Position numbers and translations under genes: made by a program. Below are positions 18,445 through 27,512 of a DNA stretch of 64,000 nucleotides, one piece after another (the first letter of the stretch is position 1; every line of letters starts with the position of its first letter). Under the pieces are notes generated by a model. It was not told where the DNA came from. It was given only the letters and a program-made list of their open reading frames with translations, and made no database searches. The stretch spans positions 863,106-927,105 of the forward strand of contig CAVXHG010000002.1 of NCBI GenBank assembly GCA_963761525.1, written 5' to 3'. Source of the DNA: BOG-931 sp963761525 (lineage in GTDB: Bacteria; Pseudomonadota; Alphaproteobacteria; Rhizobiales; Xanthobacteraceae).

Positions 18445-19596
18445 ATGACGGTTCACGCAGCCGCATTGGAGTCCTCACGCACGCTCCGGCCTCCGCCGAC
18501 TGCCGTAAAGTTGCTGCTGCCGGTCTGGGGTTATCGATACATCACCCAATTCCTCGAGTTCTGCCTGCCGACGCTGCTGGCGCCCGGCAATATTCCGGCT
18601 GTCGCTGCGCTACTCCCGTGCGAATTCCATTTGATGACCAGCGCTGCCGATGCTCCGATGGTTGCCGAGCATCCGGCGTGGCAGATGCTGCAGACAATCT
18701 GCCGTGTCAAAATAGAGCCGATCGATGATCTCATCACCGACGGCAATCATTCCACGACGATCACACTCGCTTTTGCGCGTGCCGTCCATGCCGCTGGTCC
18801 GCAGATAACCGATACGTGCTTTATCAACATTTGTGCCGATTACCTCTTTTCCGATCGTGCGCTCGAAAATGTAATGAAGCGCATGTATGCAGGCGCAAGC
18901 GCTGTCCTCGCCGGCAATTTTCAGATTGTCGGGGAAGATGGCCTTGGCGCGCTGCGGCGCAAGATCGATCCGACCCGAGTGGATCTGCCGATAAGCTCGC
19001 GGGAACTCATTCGATGCGGCATCACCTATATGCATCCCGCATCATTTGCGAACATTGTCAATTTTGGTTTGTTCCACAACGAGCACACCAACCGGTTGTT
19101 CTGGCGGGTAGATGACAGCACTCTTATCGGCCGGTTTTATCTCCTGCACGTGGTTTGCATTCGTCCCGAAGTGACCGAGTTTGTCGTCGGATCATCATTT
19201 GATTACTCGTTTGTCCCGGAACTTTGTCCTTCGAATAATATCGTCGTCATCGCGGATTCGGACGACTATTTCGTTCTTGAGCTTCAGACGCGAAATCACG
19301 AGGCCAATCAACTGCGTCCCGGGCCCCATCTGCCCGTGGTTCTTGCCGGCTCGCTTGCCGAATGGACAACCGCGCGTCATCGCGAAAATGCTCAATCAAC
19401 TGTGGTATTCCACGCCAAAGATATCCCTGCGGACGCCCTGACCAGGGTGACGACCGAGGCCGATGCTTTTATGGCGAGCATCGGCACGGAACTAAAAGCT
19501 CCGCCTCAGCCGTATCGCGATCATCCTTACTGGATCGGCGCGATCATGGCGCATCGCAGAGCGACGGGGCAGCCGGATGTTGCGTCCGTCGCATGA
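18445..19596 (+). CDS. Protein of unknown function in the heptose run (possible GT-A-like transferase)
   Basis: About 383 residues from the ATG at 18445, which has GGGG a few bases upstream. I do not recognise a family. The sequence is soluble and mixed alpha/beta, without signal or membrane segments. INICADYLFSD, followed by an alpha-helix and AGNFQIVGE, resembles the acidic metal-binding region of GT-A glycosyltransferases, and VGSSFDYSFVPELCP is a distinctive conserved-looking motif. The last 20 bases overlap the next gene, so the two are probably co-translated and act together. Confidence 0.6.
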   Translation: MTVHAAALESSRTLRPPPTAVKLLLPVWGYRYITQFLEFCLPTLLAPGNIPAVAALLPCEFHLMTSAADAPMVAEHPAWQMLQTICRVKIEPIDDLITDGNHSTTITLAFARAVHAAGPQITDTCFINICADYLFSDRALENVMKRMYAGASAVLAGNFQIVGEDGLGALRRKIDPTRVDLPISSRELIRCGITYMHPASFANIVNFGLFHNEHTNRLFWRVDDSTLIGRFYLLHVVCIRPEVTEFVVGSSFDYSFVPELCPSNNIVVIADSDDYFVLELQTRNHEANQLRPGPHLPVVLAGSLAEWTTARHRENAQSTVVFHAKDIPADALTRVTTEADAFMASIGTELKAPPQPYRDHPYWIGAIMAHRRATGQPDVASVA

Positions 19597-21025
19597 ATCG
19601 GAATTCGGTGCACAGTCGGCCGCATCGCCCAGCACGCTCGGGTTGCTGTGGCGCCTGCGTATCGCAATGTACGGAACGTTTCCGGACCTTGGCGTTTGTC
19701 ATCCGTTTTGGCCGGATTTCCATATTCCCTTGCAAAAACTGGAAAAGCTTCTCGCCGAGAACAAGCGCGCTTTGATTGTCTCATCGAACCCAAACGCATA
19801 TACGGCATGGCTCGCGCACAGATCGTCTCAGACCGTGAAAATGGAGGGCGCGCGGCTCCTGAATATGACGGAGTTGCAATATCGGGCGCTCTTTGGTGCC
19901 TTCGATGTTTGCTTCGTCAATTTGACCGAGCGCGATGTCAAGCTTGGTGACGTTTTCATCGACCGCGTCGCGCCACTCCTGAAGGCGGACGGGCTGTTAC
20001 TGCTGCTCGTAAATAATACCAACTTCGATGAAACCTCCCAATTTGCGCAATCGTTCGCTTTTCATTCAGTGCGGTTTGGCAATCTTGCTCTTTGGTTGAG
20101 TGGCATCCATTACATTTCAAGCACCTATTGGCGGACATTCGTCCAGCGTAAAATTGTCGCGATCGGCCGTATGGCGCGGCGGACGCCGCCTGCCGGTTTG
20201 GTGCTGGCGGCAATCTTTGGGGTGCCCTTACTTATCGCAAGTTATCTCTGTAATCGGCGGGCTGCCGTCGGTACGGCTGTTCCACCGAGACGGGCTCATT
20301 GCTCAAGTGTTTTCATGGAGTTTCATCCTTCCGAACGCACCGAGGGCGGTTGGCAACCCCGCTTTACCATCGCCGGTGAGATCGTCCGGCCATCAGACGG
20401 GACGGAACCGATTGCGCAACCGGCAACGAGCGTCGCGCTGTCCAAAGCTCCGCGACCGGCTAAATCGAACGACGATCTGCTCAACGCGCTCGCGCGCTAT
20501 AAATTCGCAGCGCGCCTTCTGGGTGACCACGACAGTGTGTGCCAGATTGGGTATGACGGGTCTCAGGGCCCAGAGTTCGTCGCGAGCGCCGTCAAATCAC
20601 TCGCCATCTTCGCCGATAAGGCCGAACTGGCATCGGTGAGCGTTCGGAAGTACCAGGCCAATTCGACGATCAAAATCCAGGCACATGATATCGGTCGAGA
20701 GCGGTTGCCTGCATCGCATAATGCGCTTTACAGCTTCGACGCCCTTGAGCGGATCGCACCGGAGAATGAGGACGATGTTCTTCTGCACATGCGTGAGTCG
20801 CTTTCGAGCGGGAGCGATGTCGCGATCATAGGCTGTCCTGGCCGGGCTGGCGCAAGCCATGATGCCGAGGCCCTCCATCGGCGAAGCGGCTTGCAGCTCC
20901 AGATGTTGGTCTCGCGTCATTTCAGCACCGTTCTGATGTTTTCTATGGTCGAGGCCGATATTCAGGCTGGGTTGCTGAACGGAGCGGATTATTTTATTGC
21001 CGTGGCCAGCAGCCGCCGCACATAA
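19577..21025 (+). CDS. Tandem degenerate methyltransferase-like protein with a central membrane segment
   Basis: The intact 482-residue frame has two methyltransferase-like halves. The N-terminal half shows only late fold elements (FDVCFVNLTE, then RVAPLLKADGLLLLLVNN). A hydrophobic segment (about 206-224) follows. The C-terminal half aligns along its length with the methyltransferase at 5474-6202 (shared ARYKFAARL, motif region, YSFDALERIAPENED, VAIIG, MFSM), but motif I VLEVGCGD has become VCQIGYDG. The SAM-binding glycine loop is therefore damaged, and it may be a non-catalytic pseudo-enzyme or scaffold. Confidence 0.62.
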   Translation: MLRPSHESEFGAQSAASPSTLGLLWRLRIAMYGTFPDLGVCHPFWPDFHIPLQKLEKLLAENKRALIVSSNPNAYTAWLAHRSSQTVKMEGARLLNMTELQYRALFGAFDVCFVNLTERDVKLGDVFIDRVAPLLKADGLLLLLVNNTNFDETSQFAQSFAFHSVRFGNLALWLSGIHYISSTYWRTFVQRKIVAIGRMARRTPPAGLVLAAIFGVPLLIASYLCNRRAAVGTAVPPRRAHCSSVFMEFHPSERTEGGWQPRFTIAGEIVRPSDGTEPIAQPATSVALSKAPRPAKSNDDLLNALARYKFAARLLGDHDSVCQIGYDGSQGPEFVASAVKSLAIFADKAELASVSVRKYQANSTIKIQAHDIGRERLPASHNALYSFDALERIAPENEDDVLLHMRESLSSGSDVAIIGCPGRAGASHDAEALHRRSGLQLQMLVSRHFSTVLMFSMVEADIQAGLLNGADYFIAVASSRRT

Positions 21026-21077
21026 GTTTAGCGAGACCAAAGTTGGCGGGCTGGATAAATCCGGACTTGGGCCATTC

Positions 21078-21714
21078 ATGGATCAAACTGACGGGCGTCG
21101 CCGGATCGGAATTGATTTCGACAATACGATCATAAGCTATCAGCGAGCGTTTCTGGCGGCAGCCAGGGGTAGTGGCCTGCTGCCTGACAGTTTTGTCGGC
21201 ACCAAACAGATCGTCCGGGATCACATTCGCCGTTTGCCGGATGGCGAACGAGAGTGGATGCGATTGCAAGGTGTCGTGTACGGCAAGGGAATTGGTGACG
21301 CGACGTTGATCGATGGCGTTGCCGATTTTCTAACGCGGTGCCGAAGCGTCCGGAGGGGCGGTGTTTATCGTCAGTCACAAGACCGAGTACGGGCATTTTG
21401 ATGCTTCGGGCATCAATCTACGTCAGGCAGCGCTTGGATGGATGGAGCAGCAGGGCTTCTTCCGCGAAGAAGGGTACGGTTTAACAACTGTCGATGTCTT
21501 TTTTGAAGGTACACGGGCCGAAAAGCTTGCACGAATTGCCGCGCTGAATTGTACGCATTTTATCGACGATCTTGAGGAGGTTCTGGACGATCCTGGATTT
21601 CCTCAAGGCGTAAAGCGGATCTTGTTTGCTGACGGCTCGCCTCCGGCAAAACCACTGCCTTATCCGGTATGCATGAACTGGCGGCAGATCGCGGAACTGG
21701 TTTTTGATGAGTGA
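21078..21714 (+). CDS. HAD-superfamily hydrolase-like protein (frameshifted near 21357)
   Basis: The likely start is the ATG at 21078. IGIDFDNTI is HAD motif I with the nucleophile Asp, VFIVSHKTEYG holds motif II, and HFIDDLEEVLDD gives the acidic motif IV. The first two motifs are in different frames and rejoin if one G of the GGGG at 21355-21358 is removed. The gene ends inside the start of the kinase gene (stop at 21712-21714, next ATG at 21707). A phosphatase paired with a sugar kinase in this position suggests remodelling of a phosphosugar. The substrate is unknown. Confidence 0.72.
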
Positions 21715-22727
21715 ATTTGATCTCAGCCAAATCTCCGACGTGGCGGAGTCGCTCACCGGAGGGCCGATCGACGCCATCGTGCAGGTTGGCGGCGGACGTA
21801 ATAGCAGGGTTTTTCGTATCGATTCCAGCGGACGCCGTTTCGCGCTCAAGCAATACCCATCTCGCAACGATGATCCGCGCGACCGGCTTGCGACCGAAGT
21901 AGGCGCGCTGCGTCTGATGGCTCAGTACGATGTGAACGTGGTTCCCCACGTCGTTGCAGCGGACGGGACGCGTGGTTTCGCATTACTGAGCTGGATTGAT
22001 GGTGCACCGGTTGAGCAAGTAACGACTTCCGACATCGATGCGGCCGTTGCGTTCCTTGCCGCAATTCATCGCTTGAGGGAAACACCTTGGGCCGTAAAGC
22101 AGCCTCTGGCGGCCGAAGCCTGCCTGTCCGGCGCAGAGATCGATCGGCAAATCGGGGCACGCTTGGAGCGGTTACGGTCGCTGGCTGGCGACGAGACCGA
22201 ACTAATTGATTTTATTGATAATTCCTTCGCTGTCGACTTTTTCAAAAGTCATGGAAAAGAGCCGGCAGCAGCTCGCCGGCGCGCGCCTTGATTTTGCATC
22301 TCAACTACCGCAGATATGGCGCAGCCTGGTGCCATCGGACTTTGGGTTCCACAACAGTCTTCGCTGCAAGGATGGGTCGTTGGCATTCCTCGATTTCGAG
22401 TATTTCGGCTGGGACGATCCGGTGAAGCTGACTGCCGACATCATGCTGCATCCCGGCTGCAAACTGGGGTCATCCCTACAAGAGCATTTTCGTCGCGCGG
22501 CACTCGGGGTTTATGGCGACGATCAAAATTTCGCGCCGCGGTTGGCTGCATTTTATCCGTTGTTCGGTTTGCGGTGGGTGCTGATCTTACTCAATGAGTT
22601 TATTCCGGAGCGCTGGCGTCGTAGGGTGCTCGCGGGTGCTAAGGAGAGCTGGGCAGAGGCCAAGGCGCGTCAACTTGGGCTCGCGCGCGGGTTATTGGCT
22701 TCGGTATCGGAAGGGCTGGAGGATTAG
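21707..22727 (+). CDS. APH/choline-kinase-family phosphotransferase (frameshifted near 22246)
   Basis: The ATG at 21707 overlaps the stop of the HAD gene. The N-lobe has GGGRNSRVF and RFALKQY (the ATP-binding lysine). The C-lobe has SDFGFHN, in place of the HGDxxxxN catalytic loop, and FLDFEYFGWDDP as the metal-binding motif. One extra A in the AAAA at 22244-22247 splits the gene; removing it reads DFFKVMEKSR. Kinases of this family in polysaccharide loci often phosphorylate sugars at C1. It is followed within four bases by the transketolase pair. Confidence 0.78.
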
Positions 22728-22730
22728 CGG

Positions 22731-23580
22731 ATGGCTGTAAGCGCTGAGGCGGCGCCGGTGTTGACCGCGGTGTCGCCACCTCTCGATGAGAGGTCGAAAT
22801 ATCTGCGCCGCCTTGTTGTCCGTGCGCTGGCCGGCGGCGAACGCGGCCACGTCGGCTCTTCGATGTCGCTCATTGAGATCATGCGCGTTCTCTACGACGA
22901 CATTCTGCGCGTGCGCCCGACCGAGCCAAAGTGGCCGGAGCGCGATCGCATGATCCTGAGCAAAGGCCATGGCTGTCTCGCACTTTACGTGATGCTCGCG
23001 GATAAGGGATTTATCCCGGTCGAAACGCTGGATACGTTTTGCCGGCGCGACTCAATTCTCGGGGGGCATCCGGAGAGCGGCAAAATTCCGGGAGTTGAGG
23101 CTTCGACCGGCGCACTTGGCCACGGCTTGTCTTTTGGCGTCGGTATGGCGCTTGCCGCGCGAATGCAAAAGCGCGACAGCCGTGTCATCGTTGTGATGGG
23201 TGACGGTGAGATCAACGAAGGTTCGGTTTGGGAAGCGGCGATGTGCGCTGGTAAGCACCGGCTTTCCAACCTTACCGCCGTTATTGATTACAACAAGATC
23301 CAGTCGGCAGGGCCGACGCGGGAAATTCAGGATCTTGAACCGTTGCTCGACAAGTGGCGGGCTTTCAACTTTGCCGCTGTCGATGTCGACGGCCACGATG
23401 TAGCGGCGCTTCGTCGAACCTTCGCGCGGCTGCCGCTCGCGGACGACCGGCCAAGCGCAATTATCTGCCATACGGTCAAAGGCAAGGGCATCTGCCTTCG
23501 CGGAAAACGATGCCAATTGGCATCATAAGTCCAAAATTGGCGGAGATGTTCTTGCCAAGCTTTACGCAGCTACTGAGTGA
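22731..23580 (+). CDS. Transketolase, N-terminal (TPP-binding) subunit (frameshifted near 23493)
   Basis: Half-size transketolase subunit with thiamine-diphosphate features: SKGHGCLALY, then GHPESGKIPGVEASTGALGHGLS, and GDGEINEGSVWE followed by DYNKIQ, the TPP metal motif. The open frame stops early at 23528. Deleting one base near 23493 restores ENDANWHHK, which is the normal end of this subunit, and a stop at 23578-23580 just before the next ATG. Together with the next gene it would transfer a two-carbon ketol unit, for example to form sedoheptulose-7-phosphate. Confidence 0.87.
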
Positions 23581-23583
23581 CGC

Positions 23584-24532
23584 ATGCGCGCGACCTGCCT
23601 GAACATGGTCTATGAGCTTGCCAAGCGCGATGAACGCCCGTTGTTCATCGGATCGGACTTAAGTCCAGGTCTGCTCGATGAGATGCGTCAAAAAATGCCC
23701 GACCGCTGGTATATGGAGGGCATTACCGAAGCCAACGTCATCGGCATGGCCGCGGGGTTGGCCATGGAGGGCTACATGCCCTTCGTGAACACCATTGCGA
23801 CCTTCATCACCCGGCGCTGTTACGAGCAGGTCGCCATCGATCTCTGCCTCCATGAGCTTCCGGTTCGCCTGATCGGCAATGGCGGCGGGTTGGTTTATGC
23901 CCCGCTTGGGCCCACGCATCTTGCGATCGAAGATATCGCGATCATGCGCGCGCTGCCGAACATGACGGTAACGGCGGTCTGTGATGCCAAGGAAATGGTG
24001 CGGTTGATGAACTGCACGCTCGATTGGCCAAACCCGATCTACATTCGGCTTGCCAAGGGCGGAGATCCAGTCGTCAGCCGCGAAGAAAATGGTTTTGCCA
24101 TTGGCAAGGCCATTCCGATGCGCAAGGCGAAAGCCAAGCGCTCCATCGTCCTGATGGCGACGGGAGTAATGACGACGAATTGCCTGGCCGCGGCCGAACT
24201 TCTGGCCAAGGATGGCATCGATGTCTCGGTGGTGCATTTTCACACGATCAAGCCGCTGGACGAGGACGCGATTCTTTCCTTCGCCGATGGTGCCGAACTC
24301 CTGGTGACGGTCGAGGAGGGAATTCGTATCGGCGGATTTGGCAGCGCCGATAACCGATGTCATTGTGGAAAAGCTCGGATCGTCTCAACCGCCAATGTTG
24401 CGCCTCGGTCTGCCTGACGCATTTCCGCACAAATACGGACTGCAGGACGATTTGTTCGAAATCTATGGATTGATGCCCGCGCAGATCGCGGCGCGCGTCG
24501 CCAAGACCAGGGCAAAGGACATGGTGGCGTGA
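23584..24532 (+). CDS. Transketolase, C-terminal (pyrimidine-binding) subunit (frameshifted near 24348)
   Basis: The second transketolase half starts three bases after the first. It has RWYMEGITEANVIGMAAGLA (the catalytic Glu of the pyrimidine domain), GGGLVYAPLGPTHLAIED and VEEGIRIGGFGS in the C-terminal domain. Removing one C at 24347-24348 joins the C-terminal 60 residues (TDVIVEKLG, LGLPDAFPHKYG). Two-gene transketolases of this kind occur in polysaccharide and secondary-metabolite loci. Its position behind gmhA, a phosphatase and a kinase suggests a dedicated supply of heptose precursor. Confidence 0.87.
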
Positions 24533-24640
24533 GCCCAAGGATTGAGTTCAAGCCTGGCCTGAAGGGCCGCCGGTTATTCCGCTCCTTCAAGAATAGCGTT
24601 GTTGTCAGCTCGCTGAACAAGCGAAGGAATCGCGCCGAGC

Positions 24641-25690
24641 ATGCAGGATTTGCCGAAAAGCGAGGCACCAATCGGCTATGTGGCCCGCATTCGCCGGGTG
24701 CTGGGCAATTCGCCGCGGCTGATGACCGCGCTCAAAGTAGCGTTCACCGTGATCATGCTTGCCGTTGCGCTGCATGCGGTGGATTTCCCGGCAGCGTGGA
24801 AATATGCGTCGGAACAAAACGATTGGTTTCTTCTTCTCGCCGCTGCATTTCTTGCTTTCCAGATCGGGTGTGGTGCGGTCCGCTGGCACGTCATATTGCG
24901 CGCTCTCAATGCGACGATGCCGTTCGTGGAAACCTGCCGCATTTATTTCATCGGTGTTTTCTTCGGTACCTGCATGGTGGCCAGCGTCGGCGGTGACATC
25001 GCGCGCGCGTGGCTGATGTATCGCAATAATATCGACGTGGGGACGGCTGCGATTTCCGTGATTCTTGACCGCGTGGCTGCGCTCGCCGGCGTTGCCATCA
25101 TCGTTCTCGCGGTCACGCCGTTCTTCGTCACGGTGGTCGGGCGAGACTATTCTACACTGGCCTTGGTGCTGGCGCTCCTTGCCGCGGCAGGGCTTCTCGG
25201 AATTATCATTGTCGCGCAGCTTGACCGGATTTCGATTGAGCGGTTCGCAAAATTTCGGTTTTTAAATCAAATAGTTAAGCTTGGTGCGGCAACACGCCAG
25301 GTTTTTTTGCGGCCATCCGCATCGATTCCGGCGCTGGCGCTTGGCGTCGCAACGCAACTCGGCGGATCGCTGGCCGCCTATGCGATTGCCCGAAGCCTTG
25401 CTCTCAATGTCACGGTGATCGATTGTCTGATCTTGATGCAACCGGTCACGCTGCTGGCTACTTTGCCGATTTCAATCGGTGGCTGGGGCGTGCGCGAGGC
25501 GGCGGTCGTGACGTTCTTCGGGCTTGTGGGCGTGGCGCCCAGTGCTGCTGTCCTGCTTTCGGTTCAGCTCGGATTGCTGGCGGTCGTGCTGAGTTTGCCG
25601 GGCGGGCTTCTATTCCTCGTGCAGCGTCGGCGGAGTGCGATCGACATTGCGGACGTTGATCGGGCTGTGGCGCCAGGGGCATCGCGCTAA
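24641..25690 (+). CDS. Flippase-like integral membrane protein (LPG synthase TM region / UPF0104 family)
   Basis: Intact protein of 349 residues with about eight hydrophobic segments. GGDIARAWLMY and LPISIGGWGVREAAVV are the two conserved motifs of the UPF0104/lysylphosphatidylglycerol synthase transmembrane family (AglD-like). Such proteins are common in glycan loci and may help move or anchor lipid-linked sugars across the inner membrane. The gene closes the 14-26 kb run. The 108 bp before it contain no gene. Confidence 0.8.
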   Translation: MQDLPKSEAPIGYVARIRRVLGNSPRLMTALKVAFTVIMLAVALHAVDFPAAWKYASEQNDWFLLLAAAFLAFQIGCGAVRWHVILRALNATMPFVETCRIYFIGVFFGTCMVASVGGDIARAWLMYRNNIDVGTAAISVILDRVAALAGVAIIVLAVTPFFVTVVGRDYSTLALVLALLAAAGLLGIIIVAQLDRISIERFAKFRFLNQIVKLGAATRQVFLRPSASIPALALGVATQLGGSLAAYAIARSLALNVTVIDCLILMQPVTLLATLPISIGGWGVREAAVVTFFGLVGVAPSAAVLLSVQLGLLAVVLSLPGGLLFLVQRRRSAIDIADVDRAVAPGASR

Positions 25691-26081
25691 TCCAAGTCTG
25701 AAAATACCTGGCTGCTTCATCGTCAGGGCGCGCGTGTCGTTAGATCGAGCCCAAGACTTTTGAAATTAACTGAATTTGTATCGACAATTTAGCGCGCGTT
25801 ATGCGCAGCTTTAAATGGGCCGCAAGCCTTCAACATACGTTGTGGATCTTTCGATCCTTAATGGCGGTTTTGTGCCCGCTCTCCCTTGCCATTTGAGCGT
25901 TCCGGGTTCCGCAAGGAGCAAGTGGTCGGCGGCAAAATAGCTAACATCCAGCTGTGGCGACGACCGGGACGGCAGCGCAATGATTAACGATGTTTAAATC
26001 GCTCACCATTTACAAGCCAAAGATATTGCCGGCGCAACGCGCCGATCGAGCGATCTTCAACCTCGGGCCAGTTATTGCGAC
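25691..26081. other. Non-coding stretch
   Basis: About 390 bp with no supported reading frame. It separates the heptose run from the next plus-strand gene and probably holds a promoter for it. No hairpin, RNA gene or convincing promoter was found by eye. Confidence 0.4.
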
Positions 26082-27512
26082 ATGCAACAGGCGGCACGTG
26101 ACACCCTGATCTTTGTCCCCACTTACAACGAAGCGGGTAACATCGGGGAGTTGCTCCGCCTGATATTAAAGCTGGAGTTGCCGGCGGATATCCTGGTTAT
26201 CGACGACAGTTCCACTGACGGCACGGCGGACGTGGTGCGCCAAGTTGCCGCCATGGCGCCTTGTGTTGAGTTGCAGTCCCGTCCAGGGAAACTCGGAATC
26301 GGCAGCGCACACCTTCAGGCAATCCGCTACGCCAAGAAACGCGGCTATGGCCTTATGGTCACGATGGATGCTGACTTCTCGCACCAGCCGTCGGACATTC
26401 CCCGCTTTCTTCGAGAGCATGCGGAATGCGACGTCGTTGTCGGTTCTCGATTTGAGGCGGAGCGGAGTCTTCGGGAGTGGTCAGTTCTCCGCAAGACTAT
26501 TACCCATATCGGCCACTTTCTAACGAAGGCGCTGCTCAATCTGCCGTATGATGCCACCGGCGCTTTTCGGCTGTATCGATTGGATCGAATACCCGATGAG
26601 TTGATCGGGGTGATCAGCTCGCAACACTATGAATTCTTCTTTGAAAGTCTTGCTATTTTCCATGAAGCAGGACTGAAAATAGCGGAAATTCCCATAGTGT
26701 TACCGCGCCGGACTTATGGCCATTCCAAAATGGAAGTTGCGCATATGGTTCGGGGCGTCCGGCGGCTTTTGCAGCTCTCCTTTAATTTGATCACCTTGCG
26801 CCGCGAGTTTCGAGAATCTCGGCAAGCCTATTACCATCCCGACCGGACAGCGGAGGAATGGAACGCTTATTGGGGGCAGCGCCAGCCGCGTCCAGAGTAC
26901 AAATTTTATGAAGCGGTCGCGAGCTTCTATCGAAAGTATCTGATAAAGCGGACCCTAAACCACTTCATCCGAAAGACGTTTAAGCCGGGCGAGCGCCTGT
27001 TGCATGCAGGCTGCGGCGGCGGTGAGGTGGATGAAGACGTTGTCACATTCGCGAACGTCACCGCGCTTGATATCTCTCCTGCCGCCATCAGCAGGTATAA
27101 AAGCCGGTTCAACATACCGGCCATGGTTGGCGACGTCTTTCGTCTTCCCGACGCCCCGCAATACGATGGGGTCTATAACCTCGGTGTCATGGAGCATTTC
27201 AGCCCGGACGAGATCAGAAAAATTTTGACGGAATTCAACCGGACCTTGAACGCGAACGGCCGAATACTGCTGTTTTGGCCGCCAGTTTTTGGATTATCGG
27301 TTTTTGCGCTCAAGATATTGCGATGGACATTCAAGCGCGTTCTCGGGCGAGAAATCGTATTCCATCCGGCCGAACCGAGCCTGGTCCGCTCCCGCAAAGA
27401 AGTGAGCAATTTCCTTGACCAGACTGGGTTTCAGCTCAGGGAGTACTATTTCGGGTTTCGTGACGCTTTCACCTACGTCGTGGTGGTGGCTGACAAGAAA
27501 CGAGAAGTCTAA
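26082..27512 (+). CDS. DPM1-like family 2 glycosyltransferase fused to a class I methyltransferase
   Basis: Intact fusion of 476 residues. The first 245 residues are a polyprenol-phosphate-mannose-synthase-like GT2: FVPTYNEAGNI, VIDDSSTDGT, MDADFSHQP (DxD at 96-98) and a SRF motif. The rest is a methyltransferase: LLHAGCGGGEVDEDV near 307, then VTALDISPAA and VYNLGVMEHFSPDEI. There is no membrane anchor. A combined enzyme could charge a polyprenyl phosphate with a sugar that is then methylated, or initiate and cap a chain. Its last four bases overlap the convergent dehydratase gene. Confidence 0.85.
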   Translation: MQQAARDTLIFVPTYNEAGNIGELLRLILKLELPADILVIDDSSTDGTADVVRQVAAMAPCVELQSRPGKLGIGSAHLQAIRYAKKRGYGLMVTMDADFSHQPSDIPRFLREHAECDVVVGSRFEAERSLREWSVLRKTITHIGHFLTKALLNLPYDATGAFRLYRLDRIPDELIGVISSQHYEFFFESLAIFHEAGLKIAEIPIVLPRRTYGHSKMEVAHMVRGVRRLLQLSFNLITLRREFRESRQAYYHPDRTAEEWNAYWGQRQPRPEYKFYEAVASFYRKYLIKRTLNHFIRKTFKPGERLLHAGCGGGEVDEDVVTFANVTALDISPAAISRYKSRFNIPAMVGDVFRLPDAPQYDGVYNLGVMEHFSPDEIRKILTEFNRTLNANGRILLFWPPVFGLSVFALKILRWTFKRVLGREIVFHPAEPSLVRSRKEVSNFLDQTGFQLREYYFGFRDAFTYVVVVADKKREV

